Origin: Lachnospiraceae bacterium
Lineage (GTDB): Bacteria > Bacillota > Clostridia > Lachnospirales > Lachnospiraceae
Direction: 5' to 3'
DNA: 64,000 nt
Assembly: GCA_015056925.1 (NCBI GenBank)
Contig: SVFJ01000010.1
Span: forward strand, 1-64,000
Part shown: positions 18,038-27,843 of the stretch, piece by piece
Position numbering within the stretch: position 1 is the stretch's first letter
Layout of the letters: each line of letters starts with the position of its first letter
The notes under the pieces: generated by a model
Databases searched by the model: none
Seen by the model: only the letters and a program-made list of their open reading frames with translations
Told to the model about the DNA's origin: nothing
Translations under genes and position numbers: made by a program

Positions 18038-18097
18038 CATGAATTTGATATTTTTTATATGAATCTGATTTTCACAAATGCGGCTTCTGTGTATGAT
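18038..18097 (+). promoter_or_regulatory. AraC-type direct-repeat operator and -10 box of the GH94-GH3 operon
   Basis: CATGAATTTGATATTTTTT (18038-18056) is identical to a site before the ABC-importer operon (24400-24418). A second, weaker copy, ATGAATCTGAT, starts exactly 20 bp after the first (18039 and 18059). A -10 box TATGAT is at 18092-18097, 53 bp from the first repeat; no good -35 is present. Direct repeats about two helical turns apart with a poor -35 are typical of AraC-activated promoters. The AraC gene at 23613-24353 is the likely activator. Confidence 0.75.
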
Positions 18098-18155
18098 AGG
18101 TACAATACGTGGAGTAGATAGGCGCAATTCGTAAGAAGAGAAAGGAAGGAATTGT

Positions 18156-20864
18156 ATGAGAAATATCGAGTTTTTAGGTAATGATGGAACCTTTACAATA
18201 AAGCAGCCGGAGAATTACAGTGGATTATATTTCCCAATTGCGGGAGAACAAGGGTTAAAGAGTGCAATTGCACCGAATCTTGGTGGAGATAGCAAGATAA
18301 GTCAGGAAACTTTTCTGTTAGAGCCTGTCAGTGTAGAAAACCTGCATAATAATCGTTCCGGAAGAAACTTCTGGTGCTGTGTGGAAGGAATAGGGGCATG
18401 GTCTGTAGCAGGCGCATCAGCAGAAGCAGAGATAAGCAAGTTTACCCCACAGCAGGATGAAAGTAGATTGACTGCCGGTTTGATGTGGCAACAGATGGAG
18501 AGAAAATCTGAAAAATATAAGCTACAATCAACAGTGACATCCTTTGTACCATTAGATGATAATGTAGAGATTATGTATGTGGAGATTGTGAATCAGGCAG
18601 ATTACAAACAGGTGATTACTCCGGTAGCTGCCATTCCGATTTATGGAAGAAGTGCAGATAATCTGAGGGACCACAGGCATGTAACTGCGTTGTTACATCA
18701 AATTCAAACATTGGATTACGGTGTAAGTGTTGTGCCAACAATGTCGTTTGATGAAAAGGGGCATCGAAGGAATACAACAGGGTACTATGTGTTGGGAACA
18801 ACGGGAGACGGACAAAAGCCGGCGTTATTTTATCCAACGGTAGAGGCTTTTGTGGGAGAAGGCGGAAGCTATACAAATCCAAGGTCTTTGGCAATATTGG
18901 ATGAAGGCGTAAAAGCAGGATTTGCGGTAAATGGTAAAGAAGCCATGGGAGGTATACAGTTCGAAAAGAAGGTATTACAACCGAAGGAAAAGGTGGAGTA
19001 TATCGTAATGCTTGGAGTGGCAAAGGAATCTCAAGACGTGGAATGTGTTCTGAAAAGGTATGGTTCAGTCCAAAGGGTAATAAGTGCTCTTAGGAAAGTA
19101 AAAAAATACTGGCAGGAAAAGGTGAATGTTACATATCATACAGGAGATAATGATTTTGACAATTATATGCGTTGGGTCAGTTTCCAACCAATACTTAGAA
19201 GAATATATGGATGTTCCTTTTTGCCACATCATGATTATGGCAGAGGTGGCAGGGGCTGGCGCGATTTGTGGCAGGATTGCTTGTCTCTTTTGATTATGGA
19301 CCCTTGTGGAGTTCGTAATATGATTCTTGATAATTACGGCGGTGTGCGTATTGATGGAACCAATGCGACGATTATCGGTAGTAAGCAGGGAGAATTTATA
19401 GCAGATAGAAATAATATTACCCGTGTTTGGATGGACCACGGTGTATGGCCGTTTTTAACTACTAAGCTGTATATAGACCAGACAGGAGATATTGAAATTC
19501 TTCTGCAGAAGGTGCCTTATTTCAAGGATAAGCAGGTAGAACGTGGAACCAATACGGATGAGCGCTTTAAAGAAGCGAATGGAATGCAGCAAAAATGTGT
19601 GAATGGTGAAATATATCAGGGAAGCATTTTGGAGCATTTGCTGGTACAGCATTTGGGAGCATTCTATGAAGTTGGTGAGCACAACCATATTCTGCTTCGT
19701 GGTGCGGACTGGAATGATGCAATAGATATGGCGAGTGCAAATGGTGAAAGTGTTGCATTTACCTGTGCATATGCAGGGAATCTAAAACAGCTGGCAAAGT
19801 GTTTACGTCAGTTAAAGGAAAAAACAGGGCAGGAGCAGGTTGAACTGCTTGAGGAGCTTAGAATACTTCTTGCGGATTCAACAGAGCTTTATGAGGATAT
19901 ACAGGCAAAAAAAGCTCTGCTGAAGGATTATCTAATCTTATGCAGACGTAATATCAGCGGCAGGAAGATAGCTGTATTATTAGATGAGTTGGTTGAGAAT
20001 CTTGAGCATAAGGCAGACTGGATGATGGAGCACATCCGTAAGAGCGAGTGGATAGAAGGTGCTTCAAAGGAGGATGGCTGGTTTAACAGCTATTATGATG
20101 ACAATAAGAGACAGGTAGAGGGCATCTTTGAAAGCGGTGTCAGAATGATGCTGACCGGTCAGGTATTTGCGATTATGAGTGGAACTGCAAAGAAAGAACA
20201 GGTATCCCGGATTTGTAAGAGTGCGGACGCATATCTTTATAATGAAAAGGTAGGTGGCTATCGTTTAAATACGGATTTTCATGAGATTAAGATGGATATG
20301 GGACGAATGTTCGGCTTTGCGTATGGGGAGAAAGAAAATGGTGCGGTGTTCTCTCATATGACGGTAATGTATGCGAATGCGTTGTATCAGAGAGGTTTTG
20401 TCAAGGAAGGCTATAAGGCTTTGAAAACATTGGCAGATACAGCACTTAGATTTGAAAATAGTAAAATATATCCGGGAATTCCGGAATACTTTAATGGGGA
20501 AGGAAGAGGCTTGTATCATTATCTGACAGGCGCAGCGAGCTGGTACATGCTGACTATGGTGACAGAAGTGTTTGGTATTTATGGAAATATTGGAAATCTG
20601 GTAATGCAGCCAAAGCTCTTGGCTGAGCAGTTTGATGAAGATGGAATAGCATCAATTTCATTGTGCTTTGCAGGAAAGGAAGTAGAGGTAAACTATCATA
20701 ATCCTAAAAAGCTTACCTATGGAGAGTATCAGATTGCAGAAGCATGCTGTGAGGGGGCTGATTTGAAGATGGATAAGAATATGGTTGTGATGGAGAGAGC
20801 GATGCTTTTAGGAACAAAGAAAGAAAAGTATTGCGTCGACATTAATTTGGATGTAGTGAGTTAG
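18156..20864 (+). CDS. GH94 phosphorylase, probably laminaribiose / beta-1,3-oligoglucan phosphorylase
   Basis: A 902-residue cytoplasmic glycoside phosphorylase of family GH94: an N-terminal beta-sandwich (about 1-290), a linker helix and an (alpha/alpha)6 barrel. The LLRGADWNDAIDMA segment (about 514-527) holds the conserved catalytic-acid motif, and GWRDLWQD (about 369-376) is a further family signature. GH94 enzymes split beta-linked glucosides with phosphate, giving glucose 1-phosphate plus a shortened sugar. The length of about 900 and the neighbours (GH16 glucanase, importer) favour a beta-1,3 substrate over cellobiose, whose phosphorylase is usually nearer 810 residues; this is inference. 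GGAAGGA precedes the ATG. GH3 follows after 16 bases. Confidence 0.85.
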   Translation: MRNIEFLGNDGTFTIKQPENYSGLYFPIAGEQGLKSAIAPNLGGDSKISQETFLLEPVSVENLHNNRSGRNFWCCVEGIGAWSVAGASAEAEISKFTPQQDESRLTAGLMWQQMERKSEKYKLQSTVTSFVPLDDNVEIMYVEIVNQADYKQVITPVAAIPIYGRSADNLRDHRHVTALLHQIQTLDYGVSVVPTMSFDEKGHRRNTTGYYVLGTTGDGQKPALFYPTVEAFVGEGGSYTNPRSLAILDEGVKAGFAVNGKEAMGGIQFEKKVLQPKEKVEYIVMLGVAKESQDVECVLKRYGSVQRVISALRKVKKYWQEKVNVTYHTGDNDFDNYMRWVSFQPILRRIYGCSFLPHHDYGRGGRGWRDLWQDCLSLLIMDPCGVRNMILDNYGGVRIDGTNATIIGSKQGEFIADRNNITRVWMDHGVWPFLTTKLYIDQTGDIEILLQKVPYFKDKQVERGTNTDERFKEANGMQQKCVNGEIYQGSILEHLLVQHLGAFYEVGEHNHILLRGADWNDAIDMASANGESVAFTCAYAGNLKQLAKCLRQLKEKTGQEQVELLEELRILLADSTELYEDIQAKKALLKDYLILCRRNISGRKIAVLLDELVENLEHKADWMMEHIRKSEWIEGASKEDGWFNSYYDDNKRQVEGIFESGVRMMLTGQVFAIMSGTAKKEQVSRICKSADAYLYNEKVGGYRLNTDFHEIKMDMGRMFGFAYGEKENGAVFSHMTVMYANALYQRGFVKEGYKALKTLADTALRFENSKIYPGIPEYFNGEGRGLYHYLTGAASWYMLTMVTEVFGIYGNIGNLVMQPKLLAEQFDEDGIASISLCFAGKEVEVNYHNPKKLTYGEYQIAEACCEGADLKMDKNMVVMERAMLLGTKKEKYCVDINLDVVS

Positions 20865-20880
20865 AAAGGTAGGAGTAAAC

Positions 20881-23631
20881 GTGCATAAGTCTGGGTTAGA
20901 TTTGGAAAGATATGCATCTCTTGCAAGGCAGGTTGCAGCGGAAGGCTGTGTTTTGTTAAAAAATGAAAATGAGGCATTGCCTTTAGCAAAAGGAGACAGG
21001 GTAGCTGTATTTGGAAGATGCGCATTTTATTATTATAAAAGCGGACTTGGTTCCGGAGGACTTGTAAATACAAGATATGTGGTAAGTATATTGGATGCAT
21101 TGGAAGCGTGTGAGGATATCACATTAAATCATAGGGTGCAGGAAATTTATCAGTCATGGATACAGGAAAATCCGGTTGATGAAGGACATGGATGGGGAAC
21201 CGTACCTTGGTCTCAGAAGGAAATGCCTATTACAGATGAGGTATTGGATGCTGCCAAGTCATCCAATGTGGCGATTGTGGTAATTGGAAGAACAGCAGGA
21301 GAGGACCAGGATAATGCAGAAGAAGAAGGAAGCTATCTGCTGACACGAACAGAAGAAGAGATGATTCAGAAGGTAAGTGAGCGGTTTGAAAGAACGGTAG
21401 TACTGCTGAATGTAGGTAATATCATTGATATGAGCTGGGTAGAGGAATACAGGCCGGCAGCAGTGCTTTATGCATGGCAGGGCGGTCAGGAGGGCGGTAA
21501 TGCTGTGGTCGATGTTCTGACAGGTAAAGTAAATCCATGTGGAAAGCTGACAGATACAATAGCGTACGGTATTTCGGATTATCCAAGTACAGTTAATTTT
21601 GGTAATTCAAAGAAGAATTACTATCAGGAGGATATCTATGTAGGCTACAGATATTTTGAAACCTTTGCAAAGAATACTGTACAGTATCCTTTTGGATATG
21701 GCTTGTCCTATACGCAGTTTGTAATGACATCATGTATACAGGAGATAGGAAAAGAAGATATTACAATTGCTGTAATGGTGAAAAATGTAGGTGATGTACC
21801 GGGTAAAGAGGTGGTTCAGGTATATATAGAAGCTCCACAGGGAAAACTTGGAAAGCCGCTTAGAGTCTTGGCAGGATTTAGAAAGACGAGACTTTTAAAA
21901 CCACAGGAAGAACAGTGGATGAAGATTGTAATTCCTAAGAGCAGATATGCATCTTATGATGATAGTGGTGTTACAGGACATAAGAATTGTTTCCTGCTGG
22001 AGGCGGGGACATATCGTATTTATGTAGGAAGTGATGTCAGAAGTGCAGCATACTACGGAAGCTACGAGCAGGGGCTGCAGATTTTGGAACAATTAGAAGA
22101 GGCATGTGCGCCTGTAGAAGAGTTTGAAAGATATAAGCCATATGACTTGGAAAACGGAAACTATTGTGTGGAGCTGGAAAAGGTGCCTCTTCGAGAGGTT
22201 GAGCCAAAGGAACGCATAAAGGAGCTTAGAGATAGAGAATTGGCATATACAGGAGATAAGGGACATTGTCTTGCTGATGTATATGAAAAGAAGATTACTC
22301 TGGATGAATTTATAGCCCAGCTGTCAGAGGACGAACTGTTAGGTTTGTTCTATGGTGAAGGTATGTGCAGTCCTAAGGTTACACCGGGAACAGCAGGAGC
22401 ATTTGGCGGAGTAACGGACAGCTTGGCAGAAAAAGGAATTCCTGTTGCCTGCTGTGCAGACGGACCGTCAGGAATCCGTATGGATTGCGGAACAAAGGCA
22501 TTCTCTCTTCCGAATGGTACGGCATTGGGATGCAGCTTTAATATTGAGCTTGTTCAGGAATTGTTTGAAATGGTTGGTGCAGAACTGTGGAAGCAAAAGA
22601 TAGACACACTACTGGGCCCGGGAATCAATATTCATAGAAATCCGTTAAATGGAAGAAACTTTGAGTATGTGTCAGAAGACCCTCTGCTTACAGGTCTTAT
22701 ATGCGTGGCGCAGTTAAAGGGAATGCATAAGAATGGAGCGACAGGAACTATTAAGCATTTTTGTGCTAATAATCAAGAAAAAGAACGCTGCTTTGTGGAA
22801 TCAGTAGTTTCACAAAGAGCTTTAAGAGAAATTTATCTGAAGGTGTATGAAATTGCCGTAAAGGAAGGCAATGCCAAGTCGATTATGACATCCTACGGAC
22901 CTGTAAATGGTATCTGGACAGCGGGGAATTATGATTTGTGTACAACGATTCTTCGTAAGCAGTGGGGGTATGAAGGTATCGTTATGACTGACTGGTGGGC
23001 TGCGGCAAACTGGGAAGGTGAGGAATCCGATAAGACCAACCGTGCACCGATGATTCTTGCGCAGAATGATATTTATATGTGCTGTGCGGATGCAAAGAAG
23101 GAAATGACAACTGATAATGTAAAAGAGATGCTGCATGAGGGTGTGATTCAGACAGCAGATATGCAAAGAAATGCGAAAAATATCTTAAACTTCCTATTAC
23201 AGTCTCAGGCGATGCTTCGTCTGATGGGAATGGTAGAAGAGTGTGCAGAGGATGCAGAGAATGCCGATGATGAGATGGGAAGTATTCATTTCTATGAAAC
23301 GGATGCAAGCGGTGCTGTGGTGTTAACACAGGAAGATGTTGACCTGACACAAGATGAGGTTGTTGTAGGCATCATAACGGATTCGGATGGTGAGTACTAT
23401 ATGGAAGTAGAAGCAACTTCGGAATTAAACGACCTGGCACAGCTTGGTATTTCACTGTATATGGATAATATTTATCGTGAAATGATTACCTTCCGCGGTA
23501 TGAATGGTGAGAAAGCTACGAAAACCTGCAAATTAGGGTATATGCTTGGAAGAAATCATTATGTGAAAATCGTCCGCAGTGCCAAAGGTCTGGATATATT
23601 AAAGGTAAGAATTTACCATGAGGCGCGATAA
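20881..23631 (+). CDS. GH3 beta-glucosidase with permuted domain order
   Basis: A 916-residue cytoplasmic beta-glucosidase. The usual GH3 order is reversed: the alpha/beta-sandwich domain comes first (AEGCVLLKNENEALPLA near residue 20, through GYGLSYTQF near 270), then a fibronectin-III-like domain (about 290-400), then the TIM barrel (about 480-780). In the barrel, CADGPSGIR, GPGINIHRNPLNGRNFEY, KHFCANNQE and IVMTDWW are visible; D704 in TDWW is the nucleophile. This swapped order is known from Ruminococcus albus and Butyrivibrio enzymes. It probably frees glucose from oligosaccharides not handled by GH94. GTG start behind GGTAGGAG. The last 19 bases overlap the convergent AraC gene. Confidence 0.92.
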   Translation: MHKSGLDLERYASLARQVAAEGCVLLKNENEALPLAKGDRVAVFGRCAFYYYKSGLGSGGLVNTRYVVSILDALEACEDITLNHRVQEIYQSWIQENPVDEGHGWGTVPWSQKEMPITDEVLDAAKSSNVAIVVIGRTAGEDQDNAEEEGSYLLTRTEEEMIQKVSERFERTVVLLNVGNIIDMSWVEEYRPAAVLYAWQGGQEGGNAVVDVLTGKVNPCGKLTDTIAYGISDYPSTVNFGNSKKNYYQEDIYVGYRYFETFAKNTVQYPFGYGLSYTQFVMTSCIQEIGKEDITIAVMVKNVGDVPGKEVVQVYIEAPQGKLGKPLRVLAGFRKTRLLKPQEEQWMKIVIPKSRYASYDDSGVTGHKNCFLLEAGTYRIYVGSDVRSAAYYGSYEQGLQILEQLEEACAPVEEFERYKPYDLENGNYCVELEKVPLREVEPKERIKELRDRELAYTGDKGHCLADVYEKKITLDEFIAQLSEDELLGLFYGEGMCSPKVTPGTAGAFGGVTDSLAEKGIPVACCADGPSGIRMDCGTKAFSLPNGTALGCSFNIELVQELFEMVGAELWKQKIDTLLGPGINIHRNPLNGRNFEYVSEDPLLTGLICVAQLKGMHKNGATGTIKHFCANNQEKERCFVESVVSQRALREIYLKVYEIAVKEGNAKSIMTSYGPVNGIWTAGNYDLCTTILRKQWGYEGIVMTDWWAAANWEGEESDKTNRAPMILAQNDIYMCCADAKKEMTTDNVKEMLHEGVIQTADMQRNAKNILNFLLQSQAMLRLMGMVEECAEDAENADDEMGSIHFYETDASGAVVLTQEDVDLTQDEVVVGIITDSDGEYYMEVEATSELNDLAQLGISLYMDNIYREMITFRGMNGEKATKTCKLGYMLGRNHYVKIVRSAKGLDILKVRIYHEAR

Positions 23632-24353
23632 AAACGGTCACGGTATTTTTTAGGAGTCTGCCCTACAAGTTTTTCAAAGGTTTGAATAAAATGACTTTGT
23701 GAGGAAAAGGATAGGTAGTTGGCAATCTCAACCATACTGAAATCAGAGTATTTTAGAAGGTTTTGGGCTTTATCTATCTTTTTCTCACGAATATAATCAC
23801 TGACGGAAATACCAAGCTCCTTTTTAAATAAGCGGGATAAATAGCTTGGAGACAGCTGTGTGTATTCGGCAAGGTCTTCTACGGTAATACGCTCATGAAT
23901 ATGATTGTAAACATATTCGATGCATTGAGTGATGGATTTGGAAATTACATTCTGCTTTTTGAGTAAAAGCATTTTACCTGTAAAATCCATAACCATAGAA
24001 GCATGCAAATCAGCGATGCTTTCCTTGCTTTGAAGAGAGTCCATTTTTAAGATATAAAAGTCGCTGAGACGGTATGCCTGTTCGAGCTCCATACCTGCAT
24101 CGACACAGTGACGGGTAATCATTGCAACAGTGACAACAAAATGATATTTTAAATTGGTTAGTGCGTTGGTGGAAAGCTTCCCCATACCCTCAGGGTTGGT
24201 GAAATCACCGGCGCTTAAATTAGCTCTGACAGCATCCATATCACCTGAACTAACCGCAATATAAAAAGAATTTTCGACCTCTAGTGGGCGATGGGAGTCT
24301 TCTTCCTCGCTCATTTTTATTTCCTTTAAGTGCCATTCCTTTTGTATATCCAT
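23613..24353 (-). CDS. AraC-family activator of the beta-glucan locus
   Basis: A 246-residue regulator. The C-terminal 100 residues contain the two helix-turn-helix units of AraC proteins (ITVEDLAEYTQLSPSYLSRL and the second, FSMVEIANYLSFSSQSHFIQTF) ending in VGQTPKKYR. The N-terminal part is helical and has no cupin sugar pocket, resembling the YesN/AraC lineage common in Clostridia, so the signal is unclear. It is transcribed divergently from the importer operon and converges on GH3 with a 19-bp overlap. The identical operators at 18038 and 24400 are its probable targets. Confidence 0.9.
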   Translation of the reverse strand: MDIQKEWHLKEIKMSEEEDSHRPLEVENSFYIAVSSGDMDAVRANLSAGDFTNPEGMGKLSTNALTNLKYHFVVTVAMITRHCVDAGMELEQAYRLSDFYILKMDSLQSKESIADLHASMVMDFTGKMLLLKKQNVISKSITQCIEYVYNHIHERITVEDLAEYTQLSPSYLSRLFKKELGISVSDYIREKKIDKAQNLLKYSDFSMVEIANYLSFSSQSHFIQTFEKLVGQTPKKYRDRFYRASW

Positions 24354-24399
24354 GCCAAAAAACTCCTCTCAAAATATAAAAACTATATTTCGATTATGA

Positions 24400-24459
24400 C
24401 ATGAATTTGATATTTTTTCAATCGATTTAATATAATACGCTCCCTGTGATGGCTATAAT
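24400..24459 (+). promoter_or_regulatory. AraC-type direct-repeat operator and -10 box of the importer-GH16 operon
   Basis: CATGAATTTGATATTTTTT (24400-24418) repeats the site at 18038 base for base. A weaker half-site, ATCGATTTAATA, begins exactly 20 bp after the first ATGAATTTGATA, as in the other promoter. The -10 box TATAAT (24454-24459) is 53 bp from the first repeat, the same distance as at 18092. No -35 consensus is seen. Intergenic with the divergent AraC gene. Confidence 0.78.
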
Positions 24460-24509
24460 GTGTTTTGTAAAGCAAACAACTTACCATTTGAAAAGGGAGG
24501 AAAATTTTA

Positions 24510-25925
24510 ATGAAGAGAAAATTATTAAGCATGCTGCTTACAGTAAGTATGATGGCAGGAGTGCTTGTTGGTTGCGGAAGTCAGGAGACAGCAACAACAG
24601 CAGATGACAAGTCAGCAGACACAAAGAAGGAAACAGTAGTAACAGAGAAGGATACACCTACGGCTGATTCGGTAGATGCTGCAACAGAGCAGGGTAAAGT
24701 CGTTAATGTATATTGCTGGAACGATGAGTTTAAGCAGCGCTATGAAGCTTATGCCGCAGATTTGGCAGCAACACATGGTGTTGAGGTTAACTTTGTTATC
24801 GTAGCAAATGAGAATAATGCATATCAGAATAACCTTGATGCAGCGCTTATGGCACAGGAGAGTGCAGCAGCTGATGATAAGGTTGATGTATTCTTGGTAG
24901 AAGCAGATTATGCAAGTAAATATACAAAGTCTGAGTTTGCACTTGATGTAGTAGGTGATGTTGGATTAACAGAGGCAGACCTTGCAGGACAGTATCAGTA
25001 TACAAAGGATATCGTTACAGTAGATGGTGTACAGAAGGGTACTACATGGCAGGCAACACCGGGATTATTTGCTTACAGACGTTCTATTGCTAAGGAAGTT
25101 CTTGGAACAGACGACCCGGTAGAGGTTCAGGCAGCATTAAGTAACTGGGATAACTTTGATGCAACAGCAGCTAAGATGAAGGAAGCAGGATACTTCATGT
25201 TATCAGGCTATGATGATTCGTTCAGAACTTTCTCTAACAACGTTTCTGCTCCATGGGTAGATGGAACTAAGATTGTGATTGATGAGAACATAATGAGATG
25301 GGTAGAGCAGACTAAGGAGTACACAGACGCAGGCTATAACAATATGACAACTCTTTGGGCACCGGAGTGGAGTGCTGACCAGGGTCCTGATGGAAAGGTA
25401 TTCGGATTCTTCTATTCTACATGGGGTATCAATTTCACATTGTTAGGAAACTCTCTTGCAGATGCTACAGCTCCACAGGAAGTTGGAAATGGTATCTACG
25501 GTGATTACGGTGTATGTGAAGGCCCTCAGCCATATTACTGGGGTGGTACATGGATTTGTGCGGCAAAAGGAACAGATAACATTCCATTCATCAAGGATAT
25601 GATGTATCGCTTAACATGTGATGCTGCAACAATGAAGCAGATTACATTAGATACACAGGACTACACAAACAACGAAGCTGCTATGAATGAAATCGCAAAC
25701 AGTGATTATGCATCTGATTTCTTAGGTGGTCAGAACCACATTGCACTCTTTGCGGAGGCAGCTAAGAAGATTGATATGAGCAATATCAGCGACTATGACC
25801 AGGGATTAAATGAGGCTATTCAGCAGAACTTCCATGAGTATTTCGAAGGAAATGTTGATAAGGAAACTGCATTAGAGAACTTCTATACAGCAGCATTTGA
25901 GAAATATCCTGAGTTAACAAAATAA
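24510..25925 (+). CDS. ABC sugar importer, substrate-binding lipoprotein
   Basis: A 471-residue extracellular binding protein of the CUT1 (family 1) type. The signal ends in LVGC with C22 as the lipid-attached cysteine, followed by a Thr/Lys/Asp-rich linker to about residue 60. The mature domain has many surface Trp/Tyr residues typical of oligosaccharide-binding clefts (YYWGGTWIC near 345). It is first in the importer-GH16 operon and starts 51 bases after the -10 box. Strong AAGGGAGGAAAA ribosome-binding site. By context it should bind beta-1,3-gluco-oligosaccharides. Confidence 0.92.
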   Translation: MKRKLLSMLLTVSMMAGVLVGCGSQETATTADDKSADTKKETVVTEKDTPTADSVDAATEQGKVVNVYCWNDEFKQRYEAYAADLAATHGVEVNFVIVANENNAYQNNLDAALMAQESAAADDKVDVFLVEADYASKYTKSEFALDVVGDVGLTEADLAGQYQYTKDIVTVDGVQKGTTWQATPGLFAYRRSIAKEVLGTDDPVEVQAALSNWDNFDATAAKMKEAGYFMLSGYDDSFRTFSNNVSAPWVDGTKIVIDENIMRWVEQTKEYTDAGYNNMTTLWAPEWSADQGPDGKVFGFFYSTWGINFTLLGNSLADATAPQEVGNGIYGDYGVCEGPQPYYWGGTWICAAKGTDNIPFIKDMMYRLTCDAATMKQITLDTQDYTNNEAAMNEIANSDYASDFLGGQNHIALFAEAAKKIDMSNISDYDQGLNEAIQQNFHEYFEGNVDKETALENFYTAAFEKYPELTK

Positions 25926-25945
25926 GAAAATATAAAAGGTTACAT

Positions 25946-25978
25946 AGGGCTTGCGTAGCATTATGCAACGCAGGCCCT
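25946..25978 (+). promoter_or_regulatory. Hairpin between the binding-protein and permease genes
   Basis: A 15-bp imperfect stem (25946-25960 with 25964-25978, one wobble, one mismatch, loop TTA). No T tract follows, so it is unlikely to stop transcription fully. Such hairpins after binding-protein genes usually protect the upstream mRNA and raise the binding-protein to permease ratio. Confidence 0.65.
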
Positions 25979-26011
25979 TATTGCATTTATATGAAGTAGA
26001 GGAGACGAAGC

Positions 26012-26944
26012 ATGAGCGTTTCAAACAGATTAAGTAAAAAGAAAAATAAAAAGGTCAGTTACACAAAGTGGGGCTATATATTCTTATTACCATTCTTTTT
26101 GGTATACTGCGTTTTTTCGCTAATTCCTATGTTATCTACATTTTATTATAGTTTCTTTGAAAACTATATGTCAGGACTGAAGACAATAGGACCAACCTTT
26201 GTAGGTTTCGATAATTTTGTAAAGCTCTTTACAGAGGCTGACTTATTAAAATATTTTGAAAACACTATTATCATGTGGATTCTTGGATTTGTTCCGCAGA
26301 TAGCAGTATCTTTACTGCTTGCAGCATGGTTTACCAATAACCGTTTAAAATTGAAAGCTTCCGGTTTCTTTAAAACCGTTATCTATATGCCAAACTTAAT
26401 TATGGCATCAGCATTTTCTATGTTGTTTTTTACATTATTTTCGAATAATGGCCCTGTTAACATGATGTTGGTTGATGCAGGTATTATCAGTGAACCGATT
26501 CACTATATGTCATCGACAGTCGGAGCAAGAAGTCTGATTGCCATGATGAATTTCCTTATGTGGTTTGGAAATACAACGATTCTTTTGATGGCAGGTATGA
26601 TGGGAATTGACCCTGCATTATTTGAGGCAGCAGAGGTAGATGGTGCCAGCTCTTCGCAGGTATTCAGAACCATTACTATGCCGCTTTTAAAGCCTATTTT
26701 GGCATATGTTATGGTGACATCATTGATTGGTGGTTTGCAGATGTTTGATTTACCACAGATTCTTACAAACGGAAAGGGTGGACCGGACCGTACAACCATG
26801 ACTTTGATTATGTACCTGAACAATCATTTGTATAGCAAGAATTATGGTATGGCAGGTGCGCTTTCTGTGATTATCTTTATCGTAACAGGAGCATTGAGCG
26901 TATTAGTATTTAAGATGTTAAGTGCTCAGAGAGAAGAGAGGTAG
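26012..26944 (+). CDS. ABC sugar importer, permease 1 (MalF-like)
   Basis: A 310-residue CUT1 permease with six hydrophobic segments (first at about 22-42). The cytoplasmic EAA loop that contacts the ATPase is visible near residues 208-225 (FEAAEVDGASSSQVFRTI). It forms a heterodimer with the next gene product, 5 bases downstream. No ATPase gene is in the operon, as usual for Firmicute CUT1 importers, which share an MsmK/UgpC-type ATPase encoded elsewhere. Confidence 0.93.
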   Translation: MSVSNRLSKKKNKKVSYTKWGYIFLLPFFLVYCVFSLIPMLSTFYYSFFENYMSGLKTIGPTFVGFDNFVKLFTEADLLKYFENTIIMWILGFVPQIAVSLLLAAWFTNNRLKLKASGFFKTVIYMPNLIMASAFSMLFFTLFSNNGPVNMMLVDAGIISEPIHYMSSTVGARSLIAMMNFLMWFGNTTILLMAGMMGIDPALFEAAEVDGASSSQVFRTITMPLLKPILAYVMVTSLIGGLQMFDLPQILTNGKGGPDRTTMTLIMYLNNHLYSKNYGMAGALSVIIFIVTGALSVLVFKMLSAQREER

Positions 26945-26949
26945 TAGAT

Positions 26950-27810
26950 ATGAAAAAATATGCGATTTATGGAAAACTATCCCGTGGATTTAGAAAGGGA
27001 TATCGATATATCACATTGATATTTCTGACGCTTCTGTGCATTTTCCCATTTTATTTGTTGTTGGTAAATGCAACGAGAGCACATGTAGATATTCAAAGAG
27101 GATTTTCTATATTACCCGGAAAGTCTTTGGTCATGAATGTGGTAAATGTATTGGGAAATGAAACGATTCTAATTGTAAGAGGTATGTTAAACAGTGCCTT
27201 GGTATCGACATTAACAGTTGTGTTATCGGTTTATTTTTCGGTAATGACAGCATATGCAATTCATGCGTATGATTTTAAGTTGAAAAAAGCAGCCTTTCAT
27301 TTTATTCTGCTGGTTATGACGATTCCGACACAGGTGAGTGCCCTTGGATTTGTAAAAATGATTACAGCCATGAATTTGAAGGACAGTTTTGTTCCGTTGA
27401 TTATTCCCGCAATTGTGGCACCGTCATGTGTCTTCTTTATGAAGCAGTATATGGAAAGTTCATTGCCGTTGGAAATCATTGAGGCGGCAAGAATTGATGG
27501 CTCGGGAGAGTTTCATACATTCAATCAGATTATTCTCCCGATTATGAAGCCGGCGGTAGCAGTGCAGGCGATTTTCGGATTTGTATCAAGCTGGAATAAT
27601 TATTTTACACCATCTCTTGTGTTAACAAAAGCAGAGATGAAGACACTTCCGTTATGGATTGCATATTTGAGAAGTGCGGATTTTACGAAGTTTGATATGG
27701 GACAGTTGTATATGATGATTGCATTTTCTATTTTCCCTGTTATTGTTGTATATCTTCTGTTGTCAAAGTTTATTGTTCAGGGAGTTACGCTTGGAAGCGT
27801 GAAGGGTTAA
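26950..27810 (+). CDS. ABC sugar importer, permease 2 (MalG-like)
   Basis: A 286-residue CUT1 permease with six membrane segments and an EAA loop near residues 178-195 (EAARIDGSGEFHTFNQI). It ends in the typical FIVQGVTLGSVKG tail of MalG-type subunits. Partner of the preceding permease, and 33 bases before the GH16 gene in the same operon. Confidence 0.93.
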   Translation: MKKYAIYGKLSRGFRKGYRYITLIFLTLLCIFPFYLLLVNATRAHVDIQRGFSILPGKSLVMNVVNVLGNETILIVRGMLNSALVSTLTVVLSVYFSVMTAYAIHAYDFKLKKAAFHFILLVMTIPTQVSALGFVKMITAMNLKDSFVPLIIPAIVAPSCVFFMKQYMESSLPLEIIEAARIDGSGEFHTFNQIILPIMKPAVAVQAIFGFVSSWNNYFTPSLVLTKAEMKTLPLWIAYLRSADFTKFDMGQLYMMIAFSIFPVIVVYLLLSKFIVQGVTLGSVKG

Positions 27811-27843
27811 GTAAAATATATAAGGGAGTATGGAGGTTACGAA

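Noticed and set aside
26012-27810. Importer judged incomplete because it lacks an ATPase gene
   Set aside because: Firmicute CUT1 importers commonly share one ATPase encoded elsewhere, so its absence is normal.
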